Part shown: piece after piece, positions 1-8,716 of the stretch
How positions within the stretch are numbered: position 1 is the first letter of the stretch
How the letters are laid out: each line of letters starts with the position of its first letter
Origin: Desulfosporosinus lacus DSM 15449
Lineage (GTDB): Bacteria > Bacillota > Desulfitobacteriia > Desulfitobacteriales > Desulfitobacteriaceae
Length of the DNA: 64,000 nt
Assembly (NCBI RefSeq): GCF_900129935.1
Contig: NZ_FQXJ01000003.1
Span: 620,001-684,000, forward strand
Direction of reading: 5' to 3'
Notes under the pieces: model-generated
Seen by the model: the letters and a program-made list of their open reading frames with translations, nothing else
Told to the model about the DNA's origin: nothing
The model's database searches: none
Made by a program: the position numbers and the translations under genes

Positions 1-2
1 AT

Positions 3-1475
3 TCTCCGGTAACCTTACTTGCCTTATGTATGCAATTTACGGGGTATGATGAGTGGGTTCAGAACCGCAAGGTTTTGTGGTTAGCCGTCATACCGACAAT
101 CATTGTCATGCTTGTGTGGACAGATGAACTGCATGGTTTAGTAAGATATGACCTGCATATGGATTATAGCGGATTATTTCCGGTCATTGTCAAAAAATAC
201 GGTCTTGCTTTTTTCATTCATGCGGCTTATTCACATTTATTGAACATCGTCGCATGGGGGCTTCTGATCAGAACGATTTTTTTTAGGAATACGATTTACA
301 GGAAGCAAGCCATTGCCCTCCTCATCGGAATGAGCTTGATTGTAATCCCAAATATTCTGTACGTTTTGGGGTTTGGACCTGTAAAAAGATTCGATATCAC
401 TCCAGTGTTCTTTGGACCCGCGGGCTGGATTATTGCCTGGGGAATATTCCGTTTTAAGATGTTTGACCTCGTGCCTTTGGCACGTACCACAGTGATTGAG
501 ACCATGGATGCCGGTGTTATGGTGCTCGATTTGCAGAATCGTGTTCGAGATATTAATCCTTCCTTTGAAAGAATCATAGGGTTAACTGCTTCACAGGTTT
601 CTTCAAAGAGAGCAGAAAAAGTTTGCGCTATAATTCCGGAACTGGCCAAGGCGTGTATGGACAGAAGTATTACTCATACTGAGTTTTCTATAAATACAAA
701 CGAATCGTCAAAGGCTTATGAAGTATTGCTTTCTCCACTAACCGACAATAAGGGCATGCTTTTAGGCAGGCTAGCAGTAACTTATGAGATTACTGAAAAA
801 AAGCAGACCCAACAAGCGTTTCTCAAACAGCAACGGAAGCTTGCCGTCATTGAAGAGAAGGAACGGATGGCCAGGGATATGCATGACAACTTGGGTCAGG
901 TGCTGGGTTTTATCAACCTTCAGGCTCAGGGCATCAGGCAAGAGCTTTTAAACGCAGGTGTTGATACGGCATCATCAAAGCTGGATAAGCTGGTTAATGT
1001 TACCCAATCGGCTCATTATGAGATTAAAGAGTATATTCACAATGTCCGGAATGCTTCATCCATGGAGAAAAATTTTATTTCGGCCTTAAAAAAGGACATT
1101 AGGGATTTTGAGGAACAAGCAGGCATTTATGCAGTATTGGATATGCCCATTGGATTTACAGCCCAAGAACTGGAGCCGAATGTAGGACTCAATATATTGA
1201 ACATTGTCAAGGAAACCTTAAACAATGTCAGAAAACATTCAGAGGCGGATCGTGTAAAAATATCGTTTTTACTAACTCAGGAGCAACTGTGCATCACCAC
1301 AGAGGATAATGGAAAGGGATTCGATATTATTCAATATGATAAGGGGCCGAAGAAGACGTTTGGACTAAACATCATGCGGGAGCGGGCGGCGGAAATCGGG
1401 GCTCAAATTGACATCGAATCAGGAACAGGAAAAGGGAGCCGCATTGTGTTATGTTTACCTCTCAAGAAAGGATGA
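3..1475 (+). CDS. Sensor histidine kinase, NarL/DegS class (5' end cut by window edge)
   Basis: Membrane sensor kinase of a two-component pair. The frame is open to the left edge, and the residues before the first ATG (base 30) still look like a membrane helix, so the true start lies outside the window. In order: hydrophobic segments of a 7TM-type sensor region (to about residue 145 counted from base 30), a PAS domain (about 155-260), a HisKA_3 dimerisation box with MARDMHDNLGQ carrying the phospho-accepting His, then a HATPase_c domain with KETLNNVRKHS (N box) and DNGKGFD (G1). It ends five bases before its response regulator, which makes them an operon and probable partners. The stimulus is unknown. 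Confidence 0.9.
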   Translation, partial: SPVTLLALCMQFTGYDEWVQNRKVLWLAVIPTIIVMLVWTDELHGLVRYDLHMDYSGLFPVIVKKYGLAFFIHAAYSHLLNIVAWGLLIRTIFFRNTIYRKQAIALLIGMSLIVIPNILYVLGFGPVKRFDITPVFFGPAGWIIAWGIFRFKMFDLVPLARTTVIETMDAGVMVLDLQNRVRDINPSFERIIGLTASQVSSKRAEKVCAIIPELAKACMDRSITHTEFSINTNESSKAYEVLLSPLTDNKGMLLGRLAVTYEITEKKQTQQAFLKQQRKLAVIEEKERMARDMHDNLGQVLGFINLQAQGIRQELLNAGVDTASSKLDKLVNVTQSAHYEIKEYIHNVRNASSMEKNFISALKKDIRDFEEQAGIYAVLDMPIGFTAQELEPNVGLNILNIVKETLNNVRKHSEADRVKISFLLTQEQLCITTEDNGKGFDIIQYDKGPKKTFGLNIMRERAAEIGAQIDIESGTGKGSRIVLCLPLKKG

Positions 1476-1479
1476 AAAA

Positions 1480-2172
1480 GTGCAGATGAAATTGATGCTG
1501 GCAGATGACCATCCTTTATTCCTAGAAGGACTGCAATACCTGCTTGAAACCTACGGTATTAAGGTTGCAGGTGTGGCAAAGGATGGTAAAGAGGCGCTTG
1601 TACAGGCCCGGCTATTAAAACCAGATATCATCTTAATGGATATAATGATGCCTGAGTGCAGTGGAATCGATGCCTTGAAGTTGATTAAGGCTGAAATGCC
1701 GGATATTAAGGTCGTCATGCTCACTACATCGGAGGAGGATGAGGATCTTTTTGAGGCCGTTAAATATGGGGCATCAGGCTATCTATTAAAAAGCACTAAT
1801 GCCAAGGAGCTTGTCGGGATGTTGTCTGATCTTGAAAAGGGTGAGGTTCCTTTATCAGCGGGCCTTGCTGACCGGTTTTTAAAAGAATTTAGACCCAACA
1901 GCGTACATGAGCAGAAACTTTTTAGGCATGAATCAGAAGAGACGAAGAGAGGGAAGCTACAACTTACCGAGCGGCAACTGGAAATTCTGGAAATGGTCGC
2001 TAGGGGAATTACTTATAAGGAAGCCGGAGAAGCTTTGGGGCTAACAGAGCGGACGTTAAAGTATCATATGGGAAGAATTATTGAACTGCTTCACCTAGAG
2101 AATAGGGCTCAAGTGATTGCTTATGCAGCTCAGATAGGGCTGGTAAAGAATATGAAAGACAATGCAGGATAA
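1480..2172 (+). CDS. Response regulator, NarL/LuxR family
   Basis: DNA-binding response regulator and likely target of the kinase just upstream. The receiver domain has the acidic pocket ADDHPLF, the phospho-acceptor Asp in ILMDIMMPE and a conserved Lys in YLLKS. A LuxR-type helix-turn-helix follows (LTERQLEILEMVARG to about residue 225). I place the start at GTG 1480, about 7 bases after an AAAGGA site inside the kinase's last codons; ATG 1486 is the alternative. An upstream ATG at 1408 lies within the kinase gene, lacks a ribosome site and would add residues before the normal family start. Regulated genes cannot be read from the window. Confidence 0.88.
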   Translation: MQMKLMLADDHPLFLEGLQYLLETYGIKVAGVAKDGKEALVQARLLKPDIILMDIMMPECSGIDALKLIKAEMPDIKVVMLTTSEEDEDLFEAVKYGASGYLLKSTNAKELVGMLSDLEKGEVPLSAGLADRFLKEFRPNSVHEQKLFRHESEETKRGKLQLTERQLEILEMVARGITYKEAGEALGLTERTLKYHMGRIIELLHLENRAQVIAYAAQIGLVKNMKDNAG

Positions 2173-2369
2173 TAGTTTATTGAAAGGATACCCACTTATA
2201 TAAGAGGATGTTTAATATTCTGCTTCGTTGCAGACGCAAGGCAATTACAGTCTGGAACGAGAGGAAGTACATTTCTTCTCTGAGAAGCCCATTGCATTAT
2301 TGGTGTGTTATAATTGGATATTGCACAGAATTGATTTAACTAGTTAAACTAGCAAGGAGTTTTATATAT

Positions 2370-3122
2370 ATGAAATTAGTATCATGGAACGTCAATGGAA
2401 TTCGCGCTTGTGTAAAAAATGGTTTTTTGGATTTCTTTGCCAGAGAAAATGCAGATATATTTTGCATTCAGGAAACAAAGGTGCAGGAGGAACAGATTCC
2501 ATTTAAACTTGACGGATATTATCAGTATTGGAATTTTGCTCAAAAAAAAGGCTACTCAGGAACGGCAATCTTCTCCAAGATTGAACCAGTCAATATTCTC
2601 TACGGAATAGGTATAGAGGAACATGATCAAGAAGGCAGGGTAATCACCCTGGAATTCGAAAAGTTTTATGTAGTGACAGTATATGCTCCAAATTCTCAAA
2701 GAGGGCTGGCCAGACTGGAATATAGAATGAGGTGGGAAGAAGACTTTTTAAACTATGTTAAAGACCTGGAAAAACTAAAGCCGGTTATATTTTGTGGGGA
2801 TTTAAACGTCGCTCATATGGAGATAGATCTTAAAAATCCCAGTACCAATAGAAAGAATGCTGGTTTTTCTACCGAAGAAAGAAACAAATTTAGTGAAGTT
2901 ATTAAGAATGGCTTTGTGGATACATTCAGGTTCTTTTATCCTGCTAAAGAAGGAGCCTATACATGGTGGTCGTATATGTTTAATGCCAGAACTAACAATG
3001 CAGGCTGGCGAATCGATTACTTTTGTGTTTCTGCAGAGTTGAAAGATCAGTTGAAAGACTCGGTTATTTATAATGATATCTTAGGCTCGGATCATTGCCC
3101 TGTCGGTTTGGAAATATTTTAA
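2370..3122 (+). CDS. exoA: Exodeoxyribonuclease III (AP endonuclease)
   Basis: Base-excision repair enzyme of the ExoIII/APE1 family (EEP fold); cleaves at abasic sites and acts as a 3'-5' exonuclease. The 250 residues match the usual length. Motifs in order: [15 protein letters not shown] with the metal-binding Glu, [25 protein letters not shown] and the C-terminal SDHCPV with the catalytic His. AAGGAG stands 12 bases before the ATG. The gene is single and is followed directly by an intrinsic terminator. Its role does not appear linked to either neighbour. Confidence 0.95.
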   Translation: MKLVSWNVNGIRACVKNGFLDFFARENADIFCIQETKVQEEQIPFKLDGYYQYWNFAQKKGYSGTAIFSKIEPVNILYGIGIEEHDQEGRVITLEFEKFYVVTVYAPNSQRGLARLEYRMRWEEDFLNYVKDLEKLKPVIFCGDLNVAHMEIDLKNPSTNRKNAGFSTEERNKFSEVIKNGFVDTFRFFYPAKEGAYTWWSYMFNARTNNAGWRIDYFCVSAELKDQLKDSVIYNDILGSDHCPVGLEIF

Positions 3123-3146
3123 CAGCCCAACAGGGCTGTTTTATTG
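3121..3146 (+). terminator. Intrinsic terminator after exoA
   Basis: Eight-base perfect stem AACAGCCC/GGGCTGTT with AACA loop, followed by TTATT. The left arm overlaps the exoA stop codon. Confidence 0.8.
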
Positions 3147-3345
3147 TGGACATTTCTCTAACAGGAGTACATATATCGGTTCGCTTTACTCCATGGTTTT
3201 TATCAGGCTCTATCAAGAAACTGTATTATGCCGTGGATGAAATAAAAGGAATTATAATAGGATTTATCGTATAGTATATTAAACTTAAAATCAATTGTAA
3301 TGCAGAAATTACTGTTTGTCCTGAGAAAGAGGTGAAGATAGAAGA

Positions 3346-4083
3346 ATGTATATCACTGAATATGAGATCGCTTTAAGACTCTTTCTAGCGTGTGTTTTTG
3401 GCGGAATAGTAGGATTTGAAAGAGAAAAAAATGATAGTCCTGCTGGATTTAGAACCCACATCTTAGTATCCTTAGGATCTGCTTTAATCATGATTTTATC
3501 AATGTATGGATTCAATGATTTTGCTTCAGTCAATAAGGATCCCGCTCGATTGGCTGCTCAAGTCGTTTCAGGTATAGGCTTTTTAGGAGCAGGTACTATT
3601 CTAAGAGATAGAACTTCGGTTAAAGGATTAACAACCGCTGCTTCACTATGGGTTGTTGCAGCAATTGGGTTGGCGGCAGGCGCAGGATTCTATTTCTCGG
3701 CTTTCTTTGTTACTCTGTTAGTTTTTATTACATTAGAACGCTCAGTTGAAACGTATTTTTTCAGAAACAGTCAGACCTTAAGAGTAGTCGCTATCAACGG
3801 AACTTGTAAAGTGAAAGAAATAAATCGGCTTTTTGAGGCTCACAGCATAGTGCCACAAAATATTTCAATGACTTTATTAAATGAAGAAAACAATAAGACT
3901 ACTATTCAATATAAAGTAAGAACACCCTTTCGAAGAATAAATATGGAACAAATTATTGAGGATATCAATGAAATTGATGGGATATATTCAGCTGAACAAG
4001 AGGGTAACAGTGAAAGTCCATTTTCACGCTCTTTCACCCGTCTGTTTGGGCGCTTTAAAAGGCCGAATAAGCCTTCAATGTAG
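3346..4083 (+). CDS. MgtC/SapB family membrane protein
   Basis: Inner-membrane protein of the MgtC/SapB/YhiD family. The N-terminal half (about residues 1-135) has hydrophobic segments and the signature GGIVGFEREK, followed by PAGFRTHILVSLGSAL and GIGFLGAGTI. The C-terminal half (about 145-225) is a soluble ACT-like domain, as in many clostridial members. The family is linked to magnesium limitation and to modulation of ATP synthase in pathogens; whether that holds here is unknown. Single gene with a weak ribosome site (GAGGTGA), ended by a strong terminator. Confidence 0.85.
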   Translation: MYITEYEIALRLFLACVFGGIVGFEREKNDSPAGFRTHILVSLGSALIMILSMYGFNDFASVNKDPARLAAQVVSGIGFLGAGTILRDRTSVKGLTTAASLWVVAAIGLAAGAGFYFSAFFVTLLVFITLERSVETYFFRNSQTLRVVAINGTCKVKEINRLFEAHSIVPQNISMTLLNEENNKTTIQYKVRTPFRRINMEQIIEDINEIDGIYSAEQEGNSESPFSRSFTRLFGRFKRPNKPSM

Positions 4084-4120
4084 TGCAAAGTCCTATGCAG
4101 ATCTAACTAGTATAAGATGG

Positions 4121-4158
4121 ATACAGCCTTCACTTACGCGGTGAAGGCTGTATTTTTT
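4121..4158 (+). terminator. Intrinsic terminator after the mgtC-like gene
   Basis: Thirteen-base perfect stem ATACAGCCTTCAC / GTGAAGGCTGTAT, loop of 7, then a run of Ts. On the minus strand it could also serve the converging gamma-carbonic anhydrase gene, although the T-run is only on the plus strand. Confidence 0.9.
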
Positions 4159-4183
4159 CAGCGTGATTAAAAACTAACACTCA

Positions 4184-4693
4184 CTAGGGAATCAAAGCAT
4201 CCATAGCCTCTTGGGCTTTGCCAATGTATCGTTCTGCAGTTTGACGCATGGCTGATATTTCTTTTTCTGTAAGTTCTCTTACTACACGCGCGGGTACTCC
4301 CATTAGCATAACTCGGGGAGGATAAGTTTTGTTTCCTGGAACAAGGGCCCCAGCGGCAACAGACGTTTCCTCATTGATGACGGCACCATCAAGAATAATA
4401 GCCCCTATTCCGATCTGAGACCCTTTACCAATCGTGCAACCATGAAGGATAGCAGAATGTCCAATCGTAACATAGTCTGCGATTGTCACGGGTTGATTTA
4501 GGCTCACGTGAATAACGACTAAATCCTGAATATTGGAACATTTGCCAATCTTAATTTTAGCGAGGTCGGCTCTAATAACTGAGTTAAACCACACACTAGA
4601 TTGTTCATCGATGTGGACGTCACCTCTTATTTTACAGCCTTCAGCGAGATAGACACTTTTGGCTATTTGGGGCTCTTTGTGATTATCTAACAT
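4184..4693 (-). CDS. Gamma-carbonic anhydrase-like hexapeptide-repeat protein
   Basis: Left-handed beta-helix protein of the YrdA/PaaY/CaiE group, 169 residues, a typical size. Hexapeptide repeats run through the middle. The three zinc-ligand histidines of gamma-carbonic anhydrases appear to be present (the one in VVIHVS and two in IGHSAILHGC). Many such proteins are annotated only as acyltransferase-like, so carbonic anhydrase activity is an inference from conserved ligands. Monocistronic, divergent from the XRE gene; the space between holds a long perfect hairpin. Confidence 0.85.
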   Translation of the reverse strand: MLDNHKEPQIAKSVYLAEGCKIRGDVHIDEQSSVWFNSVIRADLAKIKIGKCSNIQDLVVIHVSLNQPVTIADYVTIGHSAILHGCTIGKGSQIGIGAIILDGAVINEETSVAAGALVPGNKTYPPRVMLMGVPARVVRELTEKEISAMRQTAERYIGKAQEAMDALIP

Positions 4694-4723
4694 ATACTTT
4701 TCCTCCAGTTTAATAACTAGTTA

Positions 4724-4774
4724 GCATTTAAGGCCATACCATTTTACATTATAAAATGGTATGGCCTTAAATGC
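4724..4774. repeat. 23-bp perfect inverted repeat between divergent genes
   Basis: Left arm 4724-4746 and right arm 4752-4774 are perfectly complementary over 23 bases, separated by 5. It lies upstream of both flanking genes and has no T-run on either side, so it is not an ordinary terminator. Confidence 0.85.
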
Positions 4775-4884
4775 CAGCGAGGTTTCCACAGGATTCTTTG
4801 TTATTATACAATTTTCGGGTGCTTTGATCTCGTTTGGCTGTTGCGAATAGTGGCCTAGAGAATAAAGAGCCTTTTCACTCAACA

Positions 4885-4937
4885 ATATGCAATATATAGT
4901 TTACATATTGCATATTATATTGTATAATATGCAATGT
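4885..4937 (+). promoter_or_regulatory. Promoter with three operator half-sites for the XRE gene
   Basis: A near-consensus promoter has -35 TTTACA at 4900-4905, a 17-base spacer and -10 TATAAT at 4923-4928. Three copies of an 11-base word surround it: ATATGCAATAT at 4885-4895, its exact reverse complement at 4905-4915, and ATATGCAATGT at 4927-4937. Copy centres are 20 and 22 bases apart, about two helical turns, so a dimer could bind one face and occlude the promoter. Autorepression by the XRE protein encoded 15 bases downstream is the natural reading. Confidence 0.8.
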
Positions 4938-4951
4938 AAGGGGGACTGCAT

Positions 4952-5146
4952 TTGAAAAATCTTAGATTGAAGTCAGCAAGAGCTATTTTGGATATGTCTC
5001 AAGAACAATTGGCAGAAGCAGTCGGTGTAACGAGACAGACCATAGGAATGATTGAAGCCGGGAAATTTAATCCATCATTACAGTTGTGTATAGCTATATG
5101 CAAGACGTTAGGTAAAACATTAGACGATATTTTTTGGGAGGTATAA
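4952..5146 (+). CDS. XRE-family helix-turn-helix regulator
   Basis: A 64-residue single-domain Cro/CI-type DNA-binding protein. The HTH runs roughly from MSQEQLAEAVGVTRQTIG to the family-typical IEAGKFNPSL, and the C-terminus ends KTLDDIFW. The start is TTG at 4952, seven bases after an AAGGGGG site. It is probably co-transcribed with the membrane protein whose ribosome site (GGGAGG) sits in this gene's last codons. Regulator plus small membrane protein is a common Firmicute pairing; the operator array directly upstream suggests autoregulation. Confidence 0.9.
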   Translation: MKNLRLKSARAILDMSQEQLAEAVGVTRQTIGMIEAGKFNPSLQLCIAICKTLGKTLDDIFWEV

Positions 5147-5150
5147 AAGC

Positions 5151-5597
5151 ATGCAAGATGAAAGAATTGAACAAGCAAAAAATAAAATCAGAAGTGAAAT
5201 GGCAGTTATAGTATTTTTAGGTGTTGTAGCATCATTTTTAGTAAAGACTATGATATTTAAGATGGAGTTGCAGGAATGTATTACGGAATATGTAATTATG
5301 ATATTTTTTCCGCTGTATCAGTTTATAAGAATGCATACGATGAAGATAAGTATTTACGGTGAGCGCAGGAAGAAACAAGCTGTAAAGAATTTGATTATAA
5401 TAGTTGCAATCATAGTGGTTATATCAGCAGTGTCCATCTTTAATTCGATGTCCGAGTCAGCGTTGTATGTCTGGCCAAACGCAGTAGTTGGCGTAGCCAC
5501 ATTTTTGGTATTATTCGTAGCAATTTTTATCATTGCCAATAAATTTAATCAGCACAGAGGGCATAAGTACGAAGAGGAATTTGATGATGACAAATAA
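5151..5597 (+). CDS. Small multi-spanning membrane protein (DUF6773-like)
   Basis: 148 residues with four hydrophobic stretches at about 17-34, 43-60, 80-99 and 108-130, a charged N-terminus and an acidic C-terminal tail ending EEEFDDDK. It resembles the DUF6773 family from memory; the function is unknown. It follows the XRE gene by four bases and shares its promoter. Such pairs are widespread and may respond to envelope or antimicrobial stress, but nothing in the sequence shows this. Confidence 0.75.
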   Translation: MQDERIEQAKNKIRSEMAVIVFLGVVASFLVKTMIFKMELQECITEYVIMIFFPLYQFIRMHTMKISIYGERRKKQAVKNLIIIVAIIVVISAVSIFNSMSESALYVWPNAVVGVATFLVLFVAIFIIANKFNQHRGHKYEEEFDDDK

Positions 5598-5659
5598 AGC
5601 ATAAATATAGAATGATAGTTGTTTGAGAGCATTATGCATCATGATCTTAGAGGTTACTA

Positions 5660-5695
5660 AAAGCAAGGCCGCGAAAGTCGCCTTGCTTTGTCAAT
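5660..5695 (+). terminator. Intrinsic terminator after the XRE/membrane-protein pair
   Basis: Ten-base perfect stem AAAGCAAGGC / GCCTTGCTTT with a 10-base loop, followed by a weakly T-rich stretch. Confidence 0.75.
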
Positions 5696-5711
5696 TTATC
5701 ACGTTGAAACC

Positions 5712-5751
5712 GTGACCCAAATCACATAAAGGCACAGTTTATAGTGATAAT
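5712..5751 (+). promoter_or_regulatory. CRP/FNR-type palindrome and promoter of hcp
   Basis: GTGA-N6-TCAC at 5712-5725 matches the core of CRP/FNR-family sites. A -10-like GATAAT lies at 5746-5751, so the palindrome centre falls about 40 bases before the expected transcription start, the usual place for class II activation. HcpR, a nitrosative-stress CRP/FNR regulator, controls hcp in many anaerobes; that this is its site is inference. Confidence 0.6.
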
Positions 5752-5829
5752 ATTAGCTCATCGGATAAAGAAACCAAGGCGCAGGGAAAACCCAAGGACG
5801 CCAAATATAAATGAAGGAGTTGTTATCTA

Positions 5830-7467
5830 TTGTTTTGTTACCAATGTCAGGAAACAGCTAAAGGAACCGGTTGCACGATTAAAGGGGTTTGCGGGAAAAC
5901 GGAAAATGTCTCTAATTTGCAAGATCTTCTAATCTACACATTGAAAGGAATCGCCACTTATGCGGTTCAAGCACGTGAACTAAGTGTTATTCGACCGGAT
6001 ATAGATAAATTCATCATGGAAAGCCTCTTCAGCACGATTACAAATGCTAATTTTGACAGAAGCCGTTTTGTCGAACGAATCCAAGAGGGTCTAACCCTGC
6101 GTGAAGGACTCAAGCAAGATATTCTCAAAGCTGGCGGCACTATTCCAGCAGGCTTGCATGATGCAGCCACTTGGACAATGCCAGCAGACCAATTTGAAGC
6201 AAAAGCGGTTGCCGTCGGCATTTTAGCCACGGAAAACGAAGATGTCCGTTCTCTCAGAGAGTTACTCACCTATGGACTAAAAGGGATAGCCGCTTATGCA
6301 GAGCATGCCTATACCCTTGAGTATCAAGAAAGCGGTATTTTTGCTTTCATCGAAAAGGCTTTGGTCGCGACCCTGGATGATACACTGGCAGCCGGTGATC
6401 TGGTAGCGCTTGTCTTAGAAGCAGGGAAGTACGGTGTGGACGTTATGGCCCTTTTAGATAAAGCCAACACTACGACTTACGGAAACCCAGAACTCACCAA
6501 AGTCAACATCGGAGTCAGAAACAATCCGGCTATTCTGATCAGCGGCCATGACCTGAAAGACCTGGAGGAATTGCTCGCTCAAACCCAAGGAACAGGCGTA
6601 GATGTCTATACTCATGGAGAAATGCTCCCAGCCCATTACTACCCGGCCTTCAAGAAGTATGACAATTTTGTCGGCAACTACGGCAATGCCTGGTATAAAC
6701 AAGACAAAGAATTTGATTCCTTTAACGGCCCGGTTTTCTTAACCACCAACTGCCTCGTTCCTCCGAAAGAATCCTACAAAGATCGCATCTACACAACTGG
6801 GGTAGTCGGCTTTGAAGGGGTAAAGCATATCCCTGACCGCGCAGACGGAAAGGCCAAAGATTTCTCCGCCTTGATTGCCCATGCCAAGAGCTGTCCAGCC
6901 CCAACGGAAATTGAAACTGGCGAAATCGTTGGAGGATTTGCCCACAATCAAGTTATGGCACTGGCTGATAAAGTTGTAGCTGCCGTCAAATCAGGAGCGA
7001 TTAAGCGTTTCTTCGTTATGGCAGGCTGTGACGGCCGCATGAAGAGCCGGGACTATTATACCGATTTTGCCAAAGCTCTGCCTCAGGACACTGTGATCCT
7101 AACGGCAGGATGTGCTAAATATAAATACAATAAACTAAACCTAGGGGACATTGGCGGTATTCCAAGAGTGCTCGATGCAGGACAATGTAATGACTCCTAT
7201 TCCTTAGCCGTAATTGCCTTAAAACTAAAAGAAGTCTTCGGGCTCGATGATATTAACCAACTGCCTATCTCCTATAACATTGCCTGGTACGAGCAAAAGG
7301 CAGTTATCGTGTTACTGGCCCTGCTTCACTTAGGTGTAAAGAACATTCACTTAGGACCAACCCTTCCGGGCTTCTTGTCTCCGAATGTGGTCAAAGTTTT
7401 GGTTGAGAACTTCGGTATTGCAGGCATCTCCACTGTTGAAGATGATGTAAAAATGTTCATGGCATAA
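5830..7467 (+). CDS. hcp: Hydroxylamine reductase / hybrid-cluster protein
   Basis: Cytoplasmic Fe-S/Fe-S-O enzyme that reduces hydroxylamine in vitro and is tied to NO detoxification and protein S-nitrosylation. The 545 residues fit the family. The N-terminal cluster motif is C3-X2-C6-X8-C15-X5-C21, the short class I spacing of anaerobes. Hybrid-cluster ligands can be placed in [48 protein letters not shown] and GQCNDSYS. The start is TTG at 5830, 11 bases after AAGGAG; moving it downstream would lose the first cluster cysteines. A CRP/FNR-like site lies upstream and a terminator downstream, so it is its own unit. Confidence 0.95.
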   Translation: MFCYQCQETAKGTGCTIKGVCGKTENVSNLQDLLIYTLKGIATYAVQARELSVIRPDIDKFIMESLFSTITNANFDRSRFVERIQEGLTLREGLKQDILKAGGTIPAGLHDAATWTMPADQFEAKAVAVGILATENEDVRSLRELLTYGLKGIAAYAEHAYTLEYQESGIFAFIEKALVATLDDTLAAGDLVALVLEAGKYGVDVMALLDKANTTTYGNPELTKVNIGVRNNPAILISGHDLKDLEELLAQTQGTGVDVYTHGEMLPAHYYPAFKKYDNFVGNYGNAWYKQDKEFDSFNGPVFLTTNCLVPPKESYKDRIYTTGVVGFEGVKHIPDRADGKAKDFSALIAHAKSCPAPTEIETGEIVGGFAHNQVMALADKVVAAVKSGAIKRFFVMAGCDGRMKSRDYYTDFAKALPQDTVILTAGCAKYKYNKLNLGDIGGIPRVLDAGQCNDSYSLAVIALKLKEVFGLDDINQLPISYNIAWYEQKAVIVLLALLHLGVKNIHLGPTLPGFLSPNVVKVLVENFGIAGISTVEDDVKMFMA

Positions 7468-7485
7468 AAAAACTTGAGAAGTCCT

Positions 7486-7534
7486 TTAAGGTCCCTTTTA
7501 CTGAACCATCGGTAAAGGGGACCTTAATATTTTT
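7486..7534 (+). terminator. Intrinsic terminator after hcp
   Basis: Long stem TTAAGGTCCCTTTTAC / GGTAAAGGGGACCTTAA with one mismatch region and a short loop, then ATATTTTT. Confidence 0.85.
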
Positions 7535-7729
7535 CAAAATGAGGAATGACATTGAAATATGGGAAGCAAGAACTGTTAAAGAGGAAAATGGTTCTCAAAA
7601 TTACTATATTGTGAAAAGTTAGGATTTTTTAGAACTTTTACCAGTCGGGAATAAAGGAAAATGCAAGTAGACGTCGAAAATACACATTGCACTATAAAAA
7701 AGGAATCAGAAATACTAAGGAGTGTTTTC

Positions 7730-8362
7730 ATGTCAGAGATGCCTTATCCAATTAAAGATTGGGAGCAGGCCATAAAACAGGTTAAATCAGTAGTAGCTGC
7801 TCGAATTAATATTAATCAGCTGGGAGAAATCGAAGAAGTTCATATCCTTGCTGGATCAGGACGAGTACCTAAACAGATCGTAAGGGATGTCGAGTCGATT
7901 TTAGCAGCCCAATTCGACCTGCAAATTGACCATAAAAAGATTAGTGTGGCCCAACTGGAAGAGAACGAAAAAGGGAACTCTGCTATCGAGGTGTCAAATC
8001 GGCTTAAATTAGTTGGAGTGACACTTAGAACTGTTAATGGAATGGCAGAAGTTAAAGTGGAAATGTTAAAAGGAGATACGCTGCTCGAAGGGCTCGCTGA
8101 GGGGCCGTCTTCGTCTCATAACAAACTGCGGCTGTTTGTTGAGGCGACACTTAAAGCACTTGAACCTCTCAATTCAGGACTTTTATTTGTTACTGAAGAT
8201 GTTGGAATTATACAGCTAGCGAAGCAACATATTGCTTTAGTTTCCATTACTTTAATTGCCTCTACGGGTGAACAATCCCTTACCGGATGTGCCATTGTCA
8301 AAAATGATGATCGAGAAGCTGTGGTTAAGGCAACCCTTGACGCAGTTAATCGCAAACTGTGA
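7730..8362 (+). CDS. Conserved hypothetical protein
   Basis: I do not recognise a named family. With ATG 7730 (AAGGAG seven bases upstream) it is 210 residues; an in-frame start at 7661 lacks a good ribosome site. The N-terminal part includes GSGRVPKQIVRDVES and IDHKKISVAQL, segments I associate with uncharacterised Firmicute proteins. The C-terminal part (about 90-210) alternates beta and alpha as in small alpha/beta domains. There is no signal peptide or membrane helix. It stands alone between the hcp terminator and a leader region. Confidence 0.7.
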   Translation: MSEMPYPIKDWEQAIKQVKSVVAARININQLGEIEEVHILAGSGRVPKQIVRDVESILAAQFDLQIDHKKISVAQLEENEKGNSAIEVSNRLKLVGVTLRTVNGMAEVKVEMLKGDTLLEGLAEGPSSSHNKLRLFVEATLKALEPLNSGLLFVTEDVGIIQLAKQHIALVSITLIASTGEQSLTGCAIVKNDDREAVVKATLDAVNRKL

Positions 8363-8446
8363 TTTCTCAGCTCCAATTAATTTTGCAAGATTTGGCCGAC
8401 CACTTAACAATTTAGATCGGGGAGTACATCTGTTTTATTTCACTAT

Positions 8447-8495
8447 AGCGAAGCGGAAAAAACAGCGGAACGGAAAAAGAGCGAAGCGGTAAAAC
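8447..8495. repeat. Three tandem imperfect 16-17-bp repeats
   Basis: AGCGAAGCGGAAAAAAC (8447-8463), AGCGGAACGGAAAAAG (8464-8479) and AGCGAAGCGGTAAAAC (8480-8495) stand head to tail just upstream of the 24-residue ORF. They are purine-rich on the plus strand; the role is unknown. Confidence 0.7.
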
Positions 8496-8531
8496 TGTCC
8501 CTTTGATAAAAAATCAAGGAGGTTTACCGCA

Positions 8532-8606
8532 ATGAGCAAATTATTAAAAGCAATCTCTGTTCTCGTTACTCTTGTACTCGCCGGTGGCGCAACCTTTAAG
8601 TGGTAG
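8532..8606 (+). CDS. 24-residue hydrophobic peptide
   Basis: Short ORF with an excellent ribosome site (AAGGAGG, nine bases before ATG). It begins MSKLLKAISVLV and ends GGATFKW: a basic amphipathic start, then a hydrophobic stretch. The layout recalls the N-terminus of AgrD-like autoinducer precursors, but there is no cysteine or acidic tail and no agrB nearby, so I do not assign it there. It could be a leader or toxin-like peptide. A region able to form hairpins follows before the HD-GYP gene. Confidence 0.55.
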   Translation: MSKLLKAISVLVTLVLAGGATFKW

Positions 8607-8716
8607 TTCCTATAACCTAGACTCTAGAGTTACAGGGATAACTCACCTTCTTTCTAGGTGCGCAACCTTGATTTCGGTTGTGGAGTAAGTCGGCCAAATA
8701 TATAATGAGGTGGCTA
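8607..8716 (+). promoter_or_regulatory. Structured leader upstream of the HD-GYP gene
   Basis: Contains hairpins CACCT-N7-AGGTG and CAACC-N8-GGTTG and a partial long pairing (AGTTCC.. with ..GGGATAACT). It fits no riboswitch consensus I know; c-di-GMP-I and c-di-GMP-II were considered because of the downstream gene and do not match. It may be an attenuator coupled to the short peptide ORF. Together with the peptide and the tandem repeats it fills the 354-base gap after 8362. Confidence 0.4.

Noticed and set aside
8532-8606. AgrD-type autoinducer precursor
   Set aside because: No Cys for the thiolactone, no acidic C-terminal tail and no agrB-like gene nearby.
8607-8716. c-di-GMP riboswitch before the HD-GYP gene
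   Set aside because: Neither the c-di-GMP-I core (GCAAAGCC-type segments) nor a class II pattern can be found; only generic hairpins are present.
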